Source: an uncultured Pelagibacteraceae bacterium
GTDB lineage: Bacteria; Pseudomonadota; Alphaproteobacteria; Pelagibacterales; Pelagibacteraceae
Length of the DNA: 64,000 nucleotides
Direction: 5' to 3'
Assembly: GCA_902616245.1 (NCBI GenBank)
Contig: CACMSB010000001.1
Coordinates: 372,001-436,000 of the forward strand
A program made the position numbers and the translations under genes. Under the pieces are notes generated by a model that saw only the letters and a list, made by a program, of their open reading frames with translations, was not told where the DNA came from and did no database searches. Below are positions 44,732-54,502 of this stretch, one piece after another (position 1 is the first letter of the stretch; every line of letters begins with the position of its first letter).

Positions 44732-47485
44732 ATGAGCAAGGAACATATAAATCTACCTAAAACAAAATTCTCAATGAAGGCAAATTTGCCAAATAAGGAG
44801 CCAACTTACATTGAATTTTGGAAGAAAATTGACCTTTACAATTTGTTAAGACAAAAAAGTAAAGGGCAAGAAAAATTTGTACTTCATGATGGGCCTCCAT
44901 ATGCAAATGGAAATATTCATATGGGTACCGCTTTGAATAAAATCTTAAAAGACATAATTACAAAATTTCATCAAATGGATGGTAAAGATTCAGTTTATGT
45001 TCCTGGATGGGATTGCCATGGTTTGCCTATTGAGTGGAAAATTGAAGAACAGTACAAAAAGAATAAAAAAAATAAAAATGATGTTCCAATTATTGAATTC
45101 AGAAAAGAATGTAGAGAATTTGCAAATAAATGGATAGACGTCCATAAGGGAGAATTTACAAGACTTGGAGTAATCGGTGATTGGGAAAATTACTATTCAA
45201 CAATGTCATTTGATGCTGAAGCTCAAATAGTTAGAGAACTTGGAAAATTTCTTAAAGAAGGAAGCCTTTATAGAGGTTACAAGCCAGTTCTTTGGTCAAC
45301 TGTTGAAAAAACAGCTTTAGCTGATGCTGAGGTTGAATACATGGATCATGTTTCAGATACGATTTATGCAGCATTCAAAGTGAAAGTTACAAATTTTGAT
45401 ATAATTAAAGGTGCTGATGTAATAATTTGGACGACAACACCATGGACTATTCCTGCAAATAAAGCTTTAGCTTACAATGAAGGCCTAAAATATGTTTTGC
45501 TTGAAATAAACGATAACAAAAATTTTATTGATAGAAAAATAATAATTGCAAAGGATCTACTAGAACCTTTTAAGAAAGATACTTCTATTGAAAATATAAA
45601 AGTTTTAAACGAATTTTTAGGAAAAGATTTGAAAGGAACAGTTTGCAGTCATCCATTTTCTAAAATGGGATATGATTATGATATCCCAATGCTTGAGGCT
45701 AATTTTGTTACGACTGAACAAGGCACAGGTATTGTACACTGCGCTCCAAGCCATGGACCAGATGATTTCAATCTTTGTTTAAATAATAATATCAAAGCAA
45801 TTGAAACAGTTGATGGTGATGGAAAATATACAAATGAAATTAAACATTTTGAAGGTTTGCATATTTTTAAGGCCAATAACTTAATTATTGAAAAATTAAA
45901 TGAGCAAAAAAATTTAGTAACAAATGGAAAACTTACACATTCTTATCCCCATTCTTGGAGATCAAAAGCTCCACTTGTTCACAGAGCAACACCGCAATGG
46001 TTTATTTCTATGGAAAGTCATGGATTAAGAGATAAAGCATTAAAAGCCATCGATAATACAGATTTTTATCCATCCAAAGGAAAAGAGAGAATAAAATCAA
46101 TGATTGAAACAAGACCAGATTGGTGTGTATCAAGACAGAGAGTTTGGGGTGTGCCGCTACCGATTTTTATTTCAAAAAAAACAGGTGATGTTTTAGTTGA
46201 TGATGAAGTTTTTGAAAATATTGCAAAAATTTACGAAAAAGAAGGTTCTGATTGTTGGTTTAATGAAGATTATCAGATCTTTCTTGGAGGTAAGTATAAA
46301 GCAGAAGATTATGAAAAATTATCAGATATAGTTGAGGTTTGGTTTGATAGTGGATCCACTCATTCTTTTGTTTTAGAAAAAAGAGACGACCTTAAATGGC
46401 CAGCATCCATGTATCTTGAAGGTTCAGATCAACATAGAGGATGGTTTCACTCTTCATTACTAGAATCATGTGGAACAAGAGGTGTTGCTCCATTTGAAAG
46501 CATTCTTTCTCATGGTTTTGTCGTAGATGGAAAAGGTCTAAAAATGTCAAAATCAACAGGTAACGTAATTGCTCCACAAGATATATTAAAAAAATATGGA
46601 GCAGATATTTTAAGAATTTGGGTCGCATCCTCAAATTATGCTGAGGATCTTAGAATAGATTATTCAATTTTGGATCAACATGCGGAGTCTTATAGAAAAA
46701 TTAGAAACACGTTTAGATATCTTTTAGGAAATATTCAAGATCAATATGAAAATCTTGATTTTGAAAAAGTTAAGGTTGAAAAACTTGACTCACTTGAAAA
46801 ATTTATGCTTCATAGAATTTATACAATAAATGAGAATTTTAAAAATAATTTTAAAGTTTATAACTTTCATAACTTATATAAAGAATTACTAAATTTTTGT
46901 ACAGTTGAGCTTTCTGCTTTTTATTTCGATATCAGGAAAGATACTCTATATTGTGACGCTTTAAATTCCAATAAAAGAAAGAACTGTATAACTCTTTTAA
47001 ATATTATTTTGCAGTGTCTACTTAAATGGTTTGCACCAATATTATCATTTACAACTGAAGAAATATATCAACTAGTTAAAAAGGAAAAAGATAGCCAAAG
47101 TATCCATTTACAAAATTTCGTTTCAATTCCTAATTCTTGGAACAATGAAGAACTTAGCTCAGATTGGGATTATGTTAAAAAAATTAGAGATGAGGCAAAT
47201 ATTTCAATTGAGAATATGAGAGCCGAAAAGTCAATTGGTTCAAGTTTAGAAGCAATAATTGAAATAAAGTTAAATAAAGAATTTTATGATAAAGCAAAAA
47301 ATATTAATTTTTCTGAAATTTGTATAACTTCAGCTGCTTCAGTAATTAAAAAAGAAAATTTAAAAAATAGTATTGATGTAGTTGCAAAAAAAGCTCAAGG
47401 AAATAAATGTCCTATTTGTTGGAAAATTTTTGAAACGGGTTGTGAAAGACCAAATTGTGGACTTTTAAATACAAATGGGAAATGA
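44732..47485 (+). CDS. ileS: Isoleucyl-tRNA synthetase
   Basis: Class Ia aminoacyl-tRNA synthetase of 917 residues that charges tRNA-Ile and edits Val. The ATP-binding HIGH-type motif appears in [18 protein letters not shown]. The editing domain is in the centre ([35 protein letters not shown]). [27 protein letters not shown] carries KMSKS. A C-terminal zinc finger is kept ([18 protein letters not shown], four Cys), consistent with the bacterial type. It overlaps lspA by 11 bases. Confidence 0.98.
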   Translation: MSKEHINLPKTKFSMKANLPNKEPTYIEFWKKIDLYNLLRQKSKGQEKFVLHDGPPYANGNIHMGTALNKILKDIITKFHQMDGKDSVYVPGWDCHGLPIEWKIEEQYKKNKKNKNDVPIIEFRKECREFANKWIDVHKGEFTRLGVIGDWENYYSTMSFDAEAQIVRELGKFLKEGSLYRGYKPVLWSTVEKTALADAEVEYMDHVSDTIYAAFKVKVTNFDIIKGADVIIWTTTPWTIPANKALAYNEGLKYVLLEINDNKNFIDRKIIIAKDLLEPFKKDTSIENIKVLNEFLGKDLKGTVCSHPFSKMGYDYDIPMLEANFVTTEQGTGIVHCAPSHGPDDFNLCLNNNIKAIETVDGDGKYTNEIKHFEGLHIFKANNLIIEKLNEQKNLVTNGKLTHSYPHSWRSKAPLVHRATPQWFISMESHGLRDKALKAIDNTDFYPSKGKERIKSMIETRPDWCVSRQRVWGVPLPIFISKKTGDVLVDDEVFENIAKIYEKEGSDCWFNEDYQIFLGGKYKAEDYEKLSDIVEVWFDSGSTHSFVLEKRDDLKWPASMYLEGSDQHRGWFHSSLLESCGTRGVAPFESILSHGFVVDGKGLKMSKSTGNVIAPQDILKKYGADILRIWVASSNYAEDLRIDYSILDQHAESYRKIRNTFRYLLGNIQDQYENLDFEKVKVEKLDSLEKFMLHRIYTINENFKNNFKVYNFHNLYKELLNFCTVELSAFYFDIRKDTLYCDALNSNKRKNCITLLNIILQCLLKWFAPILSFTTEEIYQLVKKEKDSQSIHLQNFVSIPNSWNNEELSSDWDYVKKIRDEANISIENMRAEKSIGSSLEAIIEIKLNKEFYDKAKNINFSEICITSAASVIKKENLKNSIDVVAKKAQGNKCPICWKIFETGCERPNCGLLNTNGK

Positions 47486-47972
47486 AAAATTAAATAAACT
47501 TCTTATAGGTTTTATATTTTTAGTTGTTTGTTTTGCTTTAGATAGACTATCAAAAATTTATATTCTAAATATTTTAAATAATGAAGGGCAAGTTGATTTT
47601 TATATTAATCAATTTTTAAATATTTATTTAGTTTGGAATACAGGAATAGGATTTGGTTTATTTGCTTCAGAAGATAAATTTTTCTATAATATCTTTACTG
47701 CAATTATAGTAATTATAAACTTGGTAATATTGTATTTCGCTTTGATTGAATCAAAAACTAAATCATTTTTTTTAATGATAATATTAGGAGGTTCTTTAGG
47801 AAACTTATTTGACCGAGTTTATTACAGAGCTGTTCCAGACTTTATAGATTTAAATTATGCAGGATATCATTGGTTTATATTTAATGTAGCTGATATTTTT
47901 ATAACAATTGGTATTATATGCCTTATTTTATCTGAATTTATATTTTATAAAAAAAATGATGAAAAAAAATAA
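47475..47972 (+). CDS. lspA: Lipoprotein signal peptidase
   Basis: Signal peptidase II of 165 residues, an aspartyl protease of the inner membrane that removes signal peptides from lipidated prolipoproteins. It has four membrane segments. Family motifs are [29 protein letters not shown] (Asn-Thr/Arg-Gly-x-x-Phe-Gly), [21 protein letters not shown] with the first catalytic Asp, and [15 protein letters not shown] with the second. It overlaps ileS by 11 bases and the lipoprotein gene by 17. The several lipoproteins in this window would be its substrates. Confidence 0.96.
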   Translation: MGNEKLNKLLIGFIFLVVCFALDRLSKIYILNILNNEGQVDFYINQFLNIYLVWNTGIGFGLFASEDKFFYNIFTAIIVIINLVILYFALIESKTKSFFLMIILGGSLGNLFDRVYYRAVPDFIDLNYAGYHWFIFNVADIFITIGIICLILSEFIFYKKNDEKK

Positions 47973-48276
47973 ATTTAAATTATTTTTATTATTATCTTTA
48001 CTCCCTATATTGATTAATTGTGGTGGTGTTAAGGACGCCTTAGAAGGTGAGAAAAGGTCTGAACAAAGTGATGAGTTTCTTGTTAAAAAAAAAAATCCGC
48101 TTCAAATGCCACCTGACATGAATAAGCTTCCAATGCCAGGTGATGATTTGAAGGTTAGTTCGAAAAAAAATAATGATGAAGTAAAAGATTTACTTCAAAT
48201 AAAAGACAATAATAACAATAAAGATATTAATAATAATTCAGATTTATTAAATAATATGAAAAAGAAAATCCAGTAA
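47956..48276 (+). CDS. DUF3035 (BamF-like) lipoprotein
   Basis: Lipoprotein of about 106 residues. ATG 47956 or 47959 gives [22 protein letters not shown] with the lipobox Cys near residue 22. A longer start upstream would add an unrelated N-terminus. The stretch [29 protein letters not shown] matches the conserved pattern of DUF3035 (Pro-Asp-Glu-Phe, Arg/Lys-x-x-Pro-Leu-x-x-Pro-Pro-Asp). In Caulobacter a member of this family was reported as BamF, associated with the outer-membrane beta-barrel assembly machine. The tail is Asn/Lys-rich low complexity. The position after lspA is the usual alphaproteobacterial one. Confidence 0.78.
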   Translation: MMKKNKFKLFLLLSLLPILINCGGVKDALEGEKRSEQSDEFLVKKKNPLQMPPDMNKLPMPGDDLKVSSKKNNDEVKDLLQIKDNNNNKDINNNSDLLNNMKKKIQ

Positions 48277-48279
48277 TTA

Positions 48280-49452
48280 ATGGAGACAAAACATATTATT
48301 TACAAAAATTTCAAAAATAAAAAAAAACAATTAAATAAAAAAAAACTTAATAATTTCATAAAGTTTAAAAATTTAATTGAAAAATATCCTCTATTAAAAT
48401 CTTTAACCAATAATTACAATTATTCATTTCAGAAAAAAAATTTACTTAAATTCAAAAAATACAATGAGTTTAATTTAATAGGAATGGGTGGATCTATTTT
48501 AGGTGCACAAGCCATTTATGATTTTCTTAGTCATAAAATCAAAAAAAAATTTTTCTTTTATAATAACCTACAGAGCATTAGAATTACAAAATCAAACAAA
48601 AAACGTTTGAATATAATTATATCAAAATCAGGTAATACCCTAGAAACATTATCAAATTTAAACCTGATTTTATCAAAACAGAAAAGAAATAAAAATTTAA
48701 TAATCACCGAAAATAAAAATAATATTTTAAGAGCTATGGCGAATAAACTGAAATCTGATGTAATAGACCATAAAAATTATATTGGAGGAAGATATTCAGT
48801 ATTATCCGAAGTCGGAATGGTTCCGGCAGAATTGATGGGTTTAAATGAAAAAAAATTTAAACGATTAAATTATCTAATAAAAAATAAAACATTTATTAAT
48901 TTTTTAATTAAAAATGTATCTTCTATTCACTCAAATATTATTAAAGGAAAAAAAAATTGCGTAATTTTAAATTATGATGAAAAATTAGATAGCTTTTTAA
49001 AATGGTACCAGCAATTATCTGCTGAGAGTTTAGGAAAAAAGGGCAAGGGTTTTTTTCCTATAATCTCTACAATGCCAAAGGACAATCATAGTCTTTTACA
49101 ATATTATTTAGATGGTCCAAAAAATAACTTCTTTAGTTTTTTTTTCACTAGAGAGAGAAGTCGACTTAAATTTAATAATGCATATTTAATTGATGGATTA
49201 GAGAAGTTAAAAAAGAATAGCTTAAATCAATTGTTGTACGCTCAAAAAAAAGCTACACAAAATGTATTTAATAAGAAAAAATTTCCATTTAGAAGTTTTG
49301 AAATTATTAATAAAAACGAGGAAACTTTAGGCGAACTATTTGCATTTTTTATTTTAGAAACTCTAATGCTAAGCTCCTTATTAAATGTAAATCCAATTAA
49401 CCAACCTTCTGTTGAATTGATTAAAATAGAAACTAAAAAAATTCTAAAATAG
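48280..49452 (+). CDS. pgi: Glucose-6-phosphate isomerase, short divergent form
   Basis: Phosphoglucose isomerase of 390 residues, against about 550 for the E. coli type. SIS-fold features: LIGMGGSILGAQAIYDFL (Gly-x-Gly-Gly-Ser), IIISKSGNTLETLSNLN (Ser-Lys-x-x-x-Thr-x-Glu-Thr), GGRYSVLSEVGMVPAEL with catalytic Arg, and the C-terminal NPINQPSVELIKIETKKIL (Asn-Gln-Pro-x-Val-Glu-x-x-Lys). The Lys that opens the sugar ring is probably in that final motif. The sequence is very Lys/Asn-rich and far from textbook PGIs. Activity on another phosphosugar cannot be excluded. It starts three bases after the lipoprotein gene and overlaps the convergent rsmD by nine. Confidence 0.85.
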   Translation: METKHIIYKNFKNKKKQLNKKKLNNFIKFKNLIEKYPLLKSLTNNYNYSFQKKNLLKFKKYNEFNLIGMGGSILGAQAIYDFLSHKIKKKFFFYNNLQSIRITKSNKKRLNIIISKSGNTLETLSNLNLILSKQKRNKNLIITENKNNILRAMANKLKSDVIDHKNYIGGRYSVLSEVGMVPAELMGLNEKKFKRLNYLIKNKTFINFLIKNVSSIHSNIIKGKKNCVILNYDEKLDSFLKWYQQLSAESLGKKGKGFFPIISTMPKDNHSLLQYYLDGPKNNFFSFFFTRERSRLKFNNAYLIDGLEKLKKNSLNQLLYAQKKATQNVFNKKKFPFRSFEIINKNEETLGELFAFFILETLMLSSLLNVNPINQPSVELIKIETKKILK

Positions 49453-50010
49453 TAATTTACCAAATATTATTTTTGATAATCCATATTTTTTTTCTCTAAG
49501 AATTTTAAAATCTTCTATAAAATTTTCTTTAAATTTCTTATTTCTATGTATTACTATTAATGTGCTTTTGTGAGCAATTTTTAAGTCTAAAATTTTCCTT
49601 AATAATCTATTTATATTTTTATCTTTGAATGGTGGATCCAGATAAATTAAATTAATTTTTTCATTGTCTATATTTTCTTTAGAAATTTCATATGCGTTTA
49701 TTTCTTTAATGACTGAATCTTTATCAATTTTTAACTCCTTAATATTTTTTTCTAAAACTTTTAAAGAGGGTTTGTAATTTTCAAAAAAAAAAACTTTTTT
49801 TACTCCTCTAGACAAACACTCAATGCCAAACGAACCAGAACCAGAAAATAAATCCAAAACTACGTCATTTTTGAATTTAATTTTTTCATTCTTAGAATGC
49901 TCTAAAATATTAAATATCGACTCTCTAACCATATCCTTTAAGGGTCTTGTTGTTTTATCTGTAGGATTATGAATCAACTTACCTCTTAGTTTTCCACCAA
50001 TTACTCTCAT
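49444..50010 (-). CDS. rsmD: 16S rRNA (guanine-966-N2)-methyltransferase RsmD
   Basis: SAM-dependent rRNA methyltransferase of 188 residues. The opening RVIGGKLRGKLIHNPTDKTTRPLKDMVRESIFNIL is diagnostic. VLDLFSGSGSFGIECLSRGVKKVFFFE is the SAM-binding motif. LIYLDPPFKDK is the catalytic Asp-Pro-Pro-Phe for base N-methylation. It overlaps purD by four bases. Placement next to a gene in the lspA cluster is typical of alphaproteobacteria. Confidence 0.95.
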   Translation of the reverse strand: MRVIGGKLRGKLIHNPTDKTTRPLKDMVRESIFNILEHSKNEKIKFKNDVVLDLFSGSGSFGIECLSRGVKKVFFFENYKPSLKVLEKNIKELKIDKDSVIKEINAYEISKENIDNEKINLIYLDPPFKDKNINRLLRKILDLKIAHKSTLIVIHRNKKFKENFIEDFKILREKKYGLSKIIFGKLLF

Positions 50011-51272
50011 TTATCTATAACTTTATGACCTATATCTGATCTATAAAAACCATCTTCCCAATTCAATTTCTTAATCTGATTGATGATTTCTTTTCTGCTT
50101 GATAAATAGCTATCTGAGATATTCACAAAATTTATTACCCTGCCACCAACCGCTACAATTTTATTTTCAGAACTTTTTGTTCCAGCATGAAAAATAAAAT
50201 TATCTTTAGTTGATTTAAATTCTTTTAAATTTTTAATTTCAACATTCTTATTATATTTGTCAGGATATCCTTTTGAGCATAAAGCAATGCACATACTTTT
50301 TTTATTTTTCCATTTTATTTCATGTGTCTTTAATTTTGAATTACAACAAGCATTTATTATTTCCAATAAATCACTGTCAACCAAAGGTAATATAGTTTGG
50401 CATTCAGGATCACCCATCCTGACATTATATTCAATTAAGTATGGTTCATTACTTTTTATCATTAAGCCGGCATATAAAAAACCGACGTACTTCTCATTCA
50501 TTTCACTTATAGCTTTTAAAGTTGGCTCAATTATTTTGTTTAAAATTTTATTCTCTAAATCATTATTAATTAAGCTTGAAGGTGAATAAGCTCCCATTCC
50601 TCCCGTGTTCTTTCCAGTATCGCCCTCACCAACTCTTTTATGGTCTTGAGCTGTATTAAAAGTTTTATAACTAATTCCATCTGAAATAATAAAAAAACTC
50701 ATCTCATCACCTTCTAAAAATTCCTCAATTAACACTTGATCTGCTTTCCCAAATTTACCATCAAATATTTCATTAACAGCAGTTTTAGCCTCATCAACAT
50801 TTTGACAAATATAAACACCTTTACCTGCAGCAAGAACATCCGCCTTTACAACAAGAGGAAAATTAGATGATGATAAAAATACAAATGCGTCTTCTTTTGA
50901 TTTACAAATTTTAAATTTAGCAGTTGGTATGTTAAATTTCTCACAAATTTGTTTTGTAAATATTTTTGAGCCTTCTAATTGAGCAACTTTTTTTCTAGGA
51001 CCAAAAACTTTAATATTTTTTGACTCTAGGAAATCAACTAATCCCTCGACTAATGGTTTTTCTGGACCAACAATCACTAATTCGATTTTTTCTTTCTTAA
51101 TAAAATTATACAAATCTTGAAAATTCTCCAAATTTAAATCAATATTTATAGATATCTCTTCGGTACCAGCATTACCGGGTATTGAATATATTTTTGTTAT
51201 TTTTTTTGAATTACTTAAGTGATGAACTAGAGCGTGCTCTCTTCCTCCACTTCCAATAATTGCAATTTTCAT
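50007..51272 (-). CDS. purD: Phosphoribosylamine-glycine ligase (GAR synthetase)
   Basis: ATP-grasp enzyme of 421 residues, step two of de novo purine synthesis. KIAIIGSGGREHALVHHLSNS is the N-terminal signature. VVGPEKPLVEGLVDFLE, FPLVVKADVLAAGKGVYIC and MSFFIISDGISYKTFNTAQDHKRVGEGDTGKNTGGMGAYSPSSL are standard. YNVRMGDPECQTILPLVDSDLLEI holds metal ligands. It is the first gene of the purD-rsmD minus-strand pair and is divergent from a DUF2093 gene by 22 bases. Confidence 0.97.
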   Translation of the reverse strand: MKIAIIGSGGREHALVHHLSNSKKITKIYSIPGNAGTEEISINIDLNLENFQDLYNFIKKEKIELVIVGPEKPLVEGLVDFLESKNIKVFGPRKKVAQLEGSKIFTKQICEKFNIPTAKFKICKSKEDAFVFLSSSNFPLVVKADVLAAGKGVYICQNVDEAKTAVNEIFDGKFGKADQVLIEEFLEGDEMSFFIISDGISYKTFNTAQDHKRVGEGDTGKNTGGMGAYSPSSLINNDLENKILNKIIEPTLKAISEMNEKYVGFLYAGLMIKSNEPYLIEYNVRMGDPECQTILPLVDSDLLEIINACCNSKLKTHEIKWKNKKSMCIALCSKGYPDKYNKNVEIKNLKEFKSTKDNFIFHAGTKSSENKIVAVGGRVINFVNISDSYLSSRKEIINQIKKLNWEDGFYRSDIGHKVIDK

Positions 51273-51294
51273 TTAGTAAATATATATCTTAAAT

Positions 51295-51492
51295 ATGTTA
51301 AATAAGTTAGCTAAATTAAAATACTTAGCAAATAATTTTGAGATCATTGAAGATGGTGATCATGTGATTTGTGCTATCTCACAAAAAAAAATACCACTTG
51401 AAAACTTAACTCACTGGAACGTTGAGACACAGGAAGCCTACTTTTCTTATGTTGAGGCCTCAATGAAAAGAGATTTATTAAATAAAAACTGA
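51295..51492 (+). CDS. DUF2093 family small protein
   Basis: Protein of 65 residues: LAKLKYLANNFEIIEDGDHVICAISQKKIPLENLTHWNVETQEAYFSYVEA. Gly-Asp-His-Val-x-Cys-Ala, the Ile-Pro-Leu-x-x-Leu and the Trp-x-Val-Glu-x-Gln-Glu-Ala-Tyr motifs match the alphaproteobacterial DUF2093 family. Only one Cys is present, so a zinc site within one chain is unlikely. Function unknown. It is a lone plus-strand gene whose stop abuts the end of the convergent acyltransferase gene. Confidence 0.85.
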   Translation: MLNKLAKLKYLANNFEIIEDGDHVICAISQKKIPLENLTHWNVETQEAYFSYVEASMKRDLLNKN

Positions 51493-52353
51493 TTATTTTT
51501 TCCACCTATCATGAGTCCAGATCCACTGGTCTACATTTTTTAAAATCATTTTTTCAAGTATATTATTTAGATGTTCAGTTATTTCTTTGATTGATTTATT
51601 GTTCCCAATTTTAATTGGTTCTGAAACAAACATTTTAAAATAATTATTTTTTCTTCTCTCTATATAAATAGGCACTAGATCACATTTATATTTTTTAATT
51701 AATTGTGCGGGTATGGTCGTAGTACTAGCTGGTTTACCAAAAAAATTAATTTTTATACCTTCTCTTACTCTTTGGTCTATCATTAGAGCTACTGAGTTAC
51801 CTTTTTTTATATTTTCAATAATCTGTCTTGTGCCTGATCTTCCTTTTTTAATTTGATTTTTGCATATAAAATTTTGTCTAATTTCTTCCATAGTTTTGTT
51901 AAGGAATACGTTATTTAACGGTCTATAAATAGCGCACAAATTTATACCAGCTTTTTCTATTTGAAGTGCCATTAATTCAAAATTATTGAAATGACCAGAT
52001 ATAAATACAGCTCGTCTTTTTTCTCTCTTAATTTTGTTTAGGTTTTCAAGCCCGTCTATTTCAATAAATTTATTTAATTTGTTATTTCTAAATGCTTTAA
52101 GAAAAGGATATTCAGCAAGTATTCTTCCATAATTTCCATATATTTTACTTATAATTTTATTGTAATTTTTTTTTTCTACAATGCCAGATTGTTCCAAATT
52201 ATTTTCAATTAACTTTTTTGATCTAAATATCGGTCCAAACAAGCGTCCAATAAAATCCCCCAAATTAGATCCATTTTTATAACCAATTATAATTAGTATA
52301 AAAAAAAATAATTTTATTAAAATAAATTCAATTAAATAAAAAAACTTCCTCAT
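51493..52353 (-). CDS. lpxL: Lipid A acyltransferase (LpxL/HtrB family)
   Basis: Late acyltransferase of 286 residues that adds a secondary acyl chain to Kdo2-lipid A. It has an N-terminal membrane anchor (FYLIEFILIKLFFFILIIIGY). The acceptor motif is VFISGHFNNFELMALQIEK (His-x4-Glu in place of the textbook His-x4-Asp, as in this family). CAIYRPLNNVFLNKTMEEIR, NSVALMIDQRVREGIKINFFG and WIWTHDRWKK complete the conserved set. It may act early or late (LpxL or LpxM). The overlap of four bases with lpxK supports a lipid A role. Confidence 0.9.
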   Translation of the reverse strand: MRKFFYLIEFILIKLFFFILIIIGYKNGSNLGDFIGRLFGPIFRSKKLIENNLEQSGIVEKKNYNKIISKIYGNYGRILAEYPFLKAFRNNKLNKFIEIDGLENLNKIKREKRRAVFISGHFNNFELMALQIEKAGINLCAIYRPLNNVFLNKTMEEIRQNFICKNQIKKGRSGTRQIIENIKKGNSVALMIDQRVREGIKINFFGKPASTTTIPAQLIKKYKCDLVPIYIERRKNNYFKMFVSEPIKIGNNKSIKEITEHLNNILEKMILKNVDQWIWTHDRWKK

Positions 52354-53273
52354 AGTTTCTTTAATAAAAAATTTTTAAATTCTTTTTCTTTTTCAATTTT
52401 TAATCCTATTTTTAAAAATTGGATATTTTTTTTTTGTATATTTGACAATCGATTGTAGTCTTTTTCGGTTGTTATAATTTTTAATTTTTTACTCTTAGCT
52501 ATATTTTTTATATTATTTATATCAGAATTTTTATATTTATAATGGTCAGGAAAAGTCATTATTTTTTTTATATTAAAATTATATTTTTTTAATGTTTGTT
52601 GAAATTCCAAAGGATTACCAATACCTGAAAACATCAAAAAGTTACTTTTAAATTTAAAAGACTTAAGATTTTTTGCACTATATTTGGCTCTAAATATTTT
52701 TAAATTTGAATTTAATCTTTTTAGTTTTTTTTCAAATCTTTTACTATTTCTCTCACCATTTAGAAATACAACATCATAGTTTGCAATATTTGAAATTTTT
52801 TCCCTTAATGGTCCAGCAGGTAAAACTAGGCCATTTCCAACTAGCTCTGAACTATTAAAACAAGCAATAGAAATATCATAATTTAAACTTTTATCTTGCA
52901 AACCATCATCTAATATAGCTAGCTGGTAATTTTTTTTCTCAGCAATTCTAAGCGCAATATCTCTAAAACTTAAACAAATTAGATTTCCATATTTTGATAA
53001 AATATTTTGCTCATCAATTTGATCAATATATTTTTTTTTAATAAATACAGTTTTAAAATTGTATTTTAACATATCATTTATTTTTAAAACTAAAGGTGTT
53101 TTTCCTGTTCCACCTAAGTAAATATTTCCAACACAGATTGTTTTTATTTTGAAATATTTTTTAAGACTTAAAGATTTAATAAAATTAAAAATAATTGTTA
53201 TCAAACTAAATGGTAAGAGTAATAATGATATGAAATTGAAACTATCCCAAAAAATGGGTCTTTTTACTTTCAT
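52350..53273 (-). CDS. lpxK: Tetraacyldisaccharide 4'-kinase
   Basis: Kinase of 307 residues that adds the 4'-phosphate of lipid A at the inner membrane. There is a membrane-entry N-terminus (FISLLLLPFSLITIIFNFIKSL). Walker A is VGNIYLGGTGKTPLVLKI, ILDDGLQDKSLNYDIS is the typical catalytic Asp-Asp-Gly-Leu-Gln, and IITTEKDYNRLS lies near the C-terminus. It overlaps lpxL by four bases and kdtA by one. The order msbA-kdtA-lpxK-lpxL is a compact lipid A/Kdo module. Confidence 0.95.
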   Translation of the reverse strand: MKVKRPIFWDSFNFISLLLLPFSLITIIFNFIKSLSLKKYFKIKTICVGNIYLGGTGKTPLVLKINDMLKYNFKTVFIKKKYIDQIDEQNILSKYGNLICLSFRDIALRIAEKKNYQLAILDDGLQDKSLNYDISIACFNSSELVGNGLVLPAGPLREKISNIANYDVVFLNGERNSKRFEKKLKRLNSNLKIFRAKYSAKNLKSFKFKSNFLMFSGIGNPLEFQQTLKKYNFNIKKIMTFPDHYKYKNSDINNIKNIAKSKKLKIITTEKDYNRLSNIQKKNIQFLKIGLKIEKEKEFKNFLLKKL

Positions 53274-54502
53274 TATAAATAATTTTTAATTTCTTTAACG
53301 TTATTTTCAAAAATTTTAGCACCTAAATAATTAATTTTATTAAGTTTACTATTTGACATTTTGTAATTATGATTTTTTACAAATACTTTTTCCATTTGAT
53401 CAATATTTTTAATCTCTGAAGATATTTTTAAACTTTTTAATTCTTTATATATTTCTTTAAAATTATTTACTTTTTTACCATGCATCACGTAATTACCCAT
53501 TCTTACAGCTTCTAATGGGTTTTGTCCTCCATGGTTTACTAAAGATCCACCAATGAATGTTACATTTGAAAGTCTTAAAAATTTTGACATTTCTCCATAT
53601 GTATTAACAATATATACATCACAATTATCAGACGGCTTATGTCTGCTTGATCTTTCAGTAACTATCAGTTTTAATTTTCTAAGTTCTTGCTTTATGTCCT
53701 CTGATCTATTTATGTGACGTGGAACCATTATTGTAATTAAATTCTTAAACTTTTTCTTCAATTTTAAATGTAATTTTCCAATGATTTTCTCTTCATTATA
53801 ATGAGTGCTAGCTGCACAGAATACTTTTTTATTTTTAAAATATTTTTGAACATTTTTCTTCAAACTTTGTTTATCATTTTTAAAATACTTTAAATTTCCT
53901 ACAAATTTAATTTTTTTAACACCCAATCTTTTTAAATAATTTTGGGTTTCTTGATTTTGAGGTAAAGCTATAGTTATTTTACTGAAAACATTCTTTGCAA
54001 AAGATGAAAAGATTTGCCATCTTTTGAAACTTTTACTCGTAATTCTAGCATTTATTAAAATAAGAGGTATTTTTTTTGAATTTATTTTTTCATACATATT
54101 CGGCCAGATTTCAGAATCTACAAATATTGCGATTTTTGGTTCCCAATAATTTAAAAAGTTATTGCATATAAATCCAATATCAAATGGATAGTAAATATGA
54201 GTTGTTTTCTTTAATGGTTTCTTTGCAATTATTGATGCAGAACTTAAAGTAGATGAAGTAAGTAAAATTTTTTTTATAGATTTGTCTTTTTCAAACTTAT
54301 TTATCAAAGGCAGAATGCTCATGATTTCCCCAACACTTGCACCATGAAACCACACGGTTGTATCAGGCTTTTTTTTGTTATAATAAGCGTATTTTTCTAA
54401 GATTCTTCTCCAATCTTCCTTTCCATTAATCATTCTAAAAAATAATATAATTGGAGAGATTAAAAAAAAAATAATTCCTAATATATTATACAAAAAATAC
54501 AT
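53273..54502 (-). CDS. kdtA: 3-deoxy-D-manno-octulosonic acid (Kdo) transferase
   Basis: Kdo transferase (WaaA) of 409 residues that links Kdo from CMP-Kdo to lipid IVA. It has an N-terminal membrane anchor, then VWFHGASVGEIMSILPLINKF (Gly-Ala-Ser-Val-Gly-Glu, catalytic Glu), WPNMYEKINSKKIPLILINARIT and FCAASTHYNEEKII. The CMP-binding part is VTFIGGSLVNHGGQNPLEAVRMGNYVMHG. It overlaps lpxK by one base and the ABC transporter gene by one, showing tight coupling. Confidence 0.95.
   Translation of the reverse strand: MYFLYNILGIIFFLISPIILFFRMINGKEDWRRILEKYAYYNKKKPDTTVWFHGASVGEIMSILPLINKFEKDKSIKKILLTSSTLSSASIIAKKPLKKTTHIYYPFDIGFICNNFLNYWEPKIAIFVDSEIWPNMYEKINSKKIPLILINARITSKSFKRWQIFSSFAKNVFSKITIALPQNQETQNYLKRLGVKKIKFVGNLKYFKNDKQSLKKNVQKYFKNKKVFCAASTHYNEEKIIGKLHLKLKKKFKNLITIMVPRHINRSEDIKQELRKLKLIVTERSSRHKPSDNCDVYIVNTYGEMSKFLRLSNVTFIGGSLVNHGGQNPLEAVRMGNYVMHGKKVNNFKEIYKELKSLKISSEIKNIDQMEKVFVKNHNYKMSNSKLNKINYLGAKIFENNVKEIKNYL

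Noticed and set aside
47908..47955. Longer N-terminus for the DUF3035 lipoprotein
   Set aside because: It would be translated from the lspA coding region and hide the lipoprotein signal peptide.
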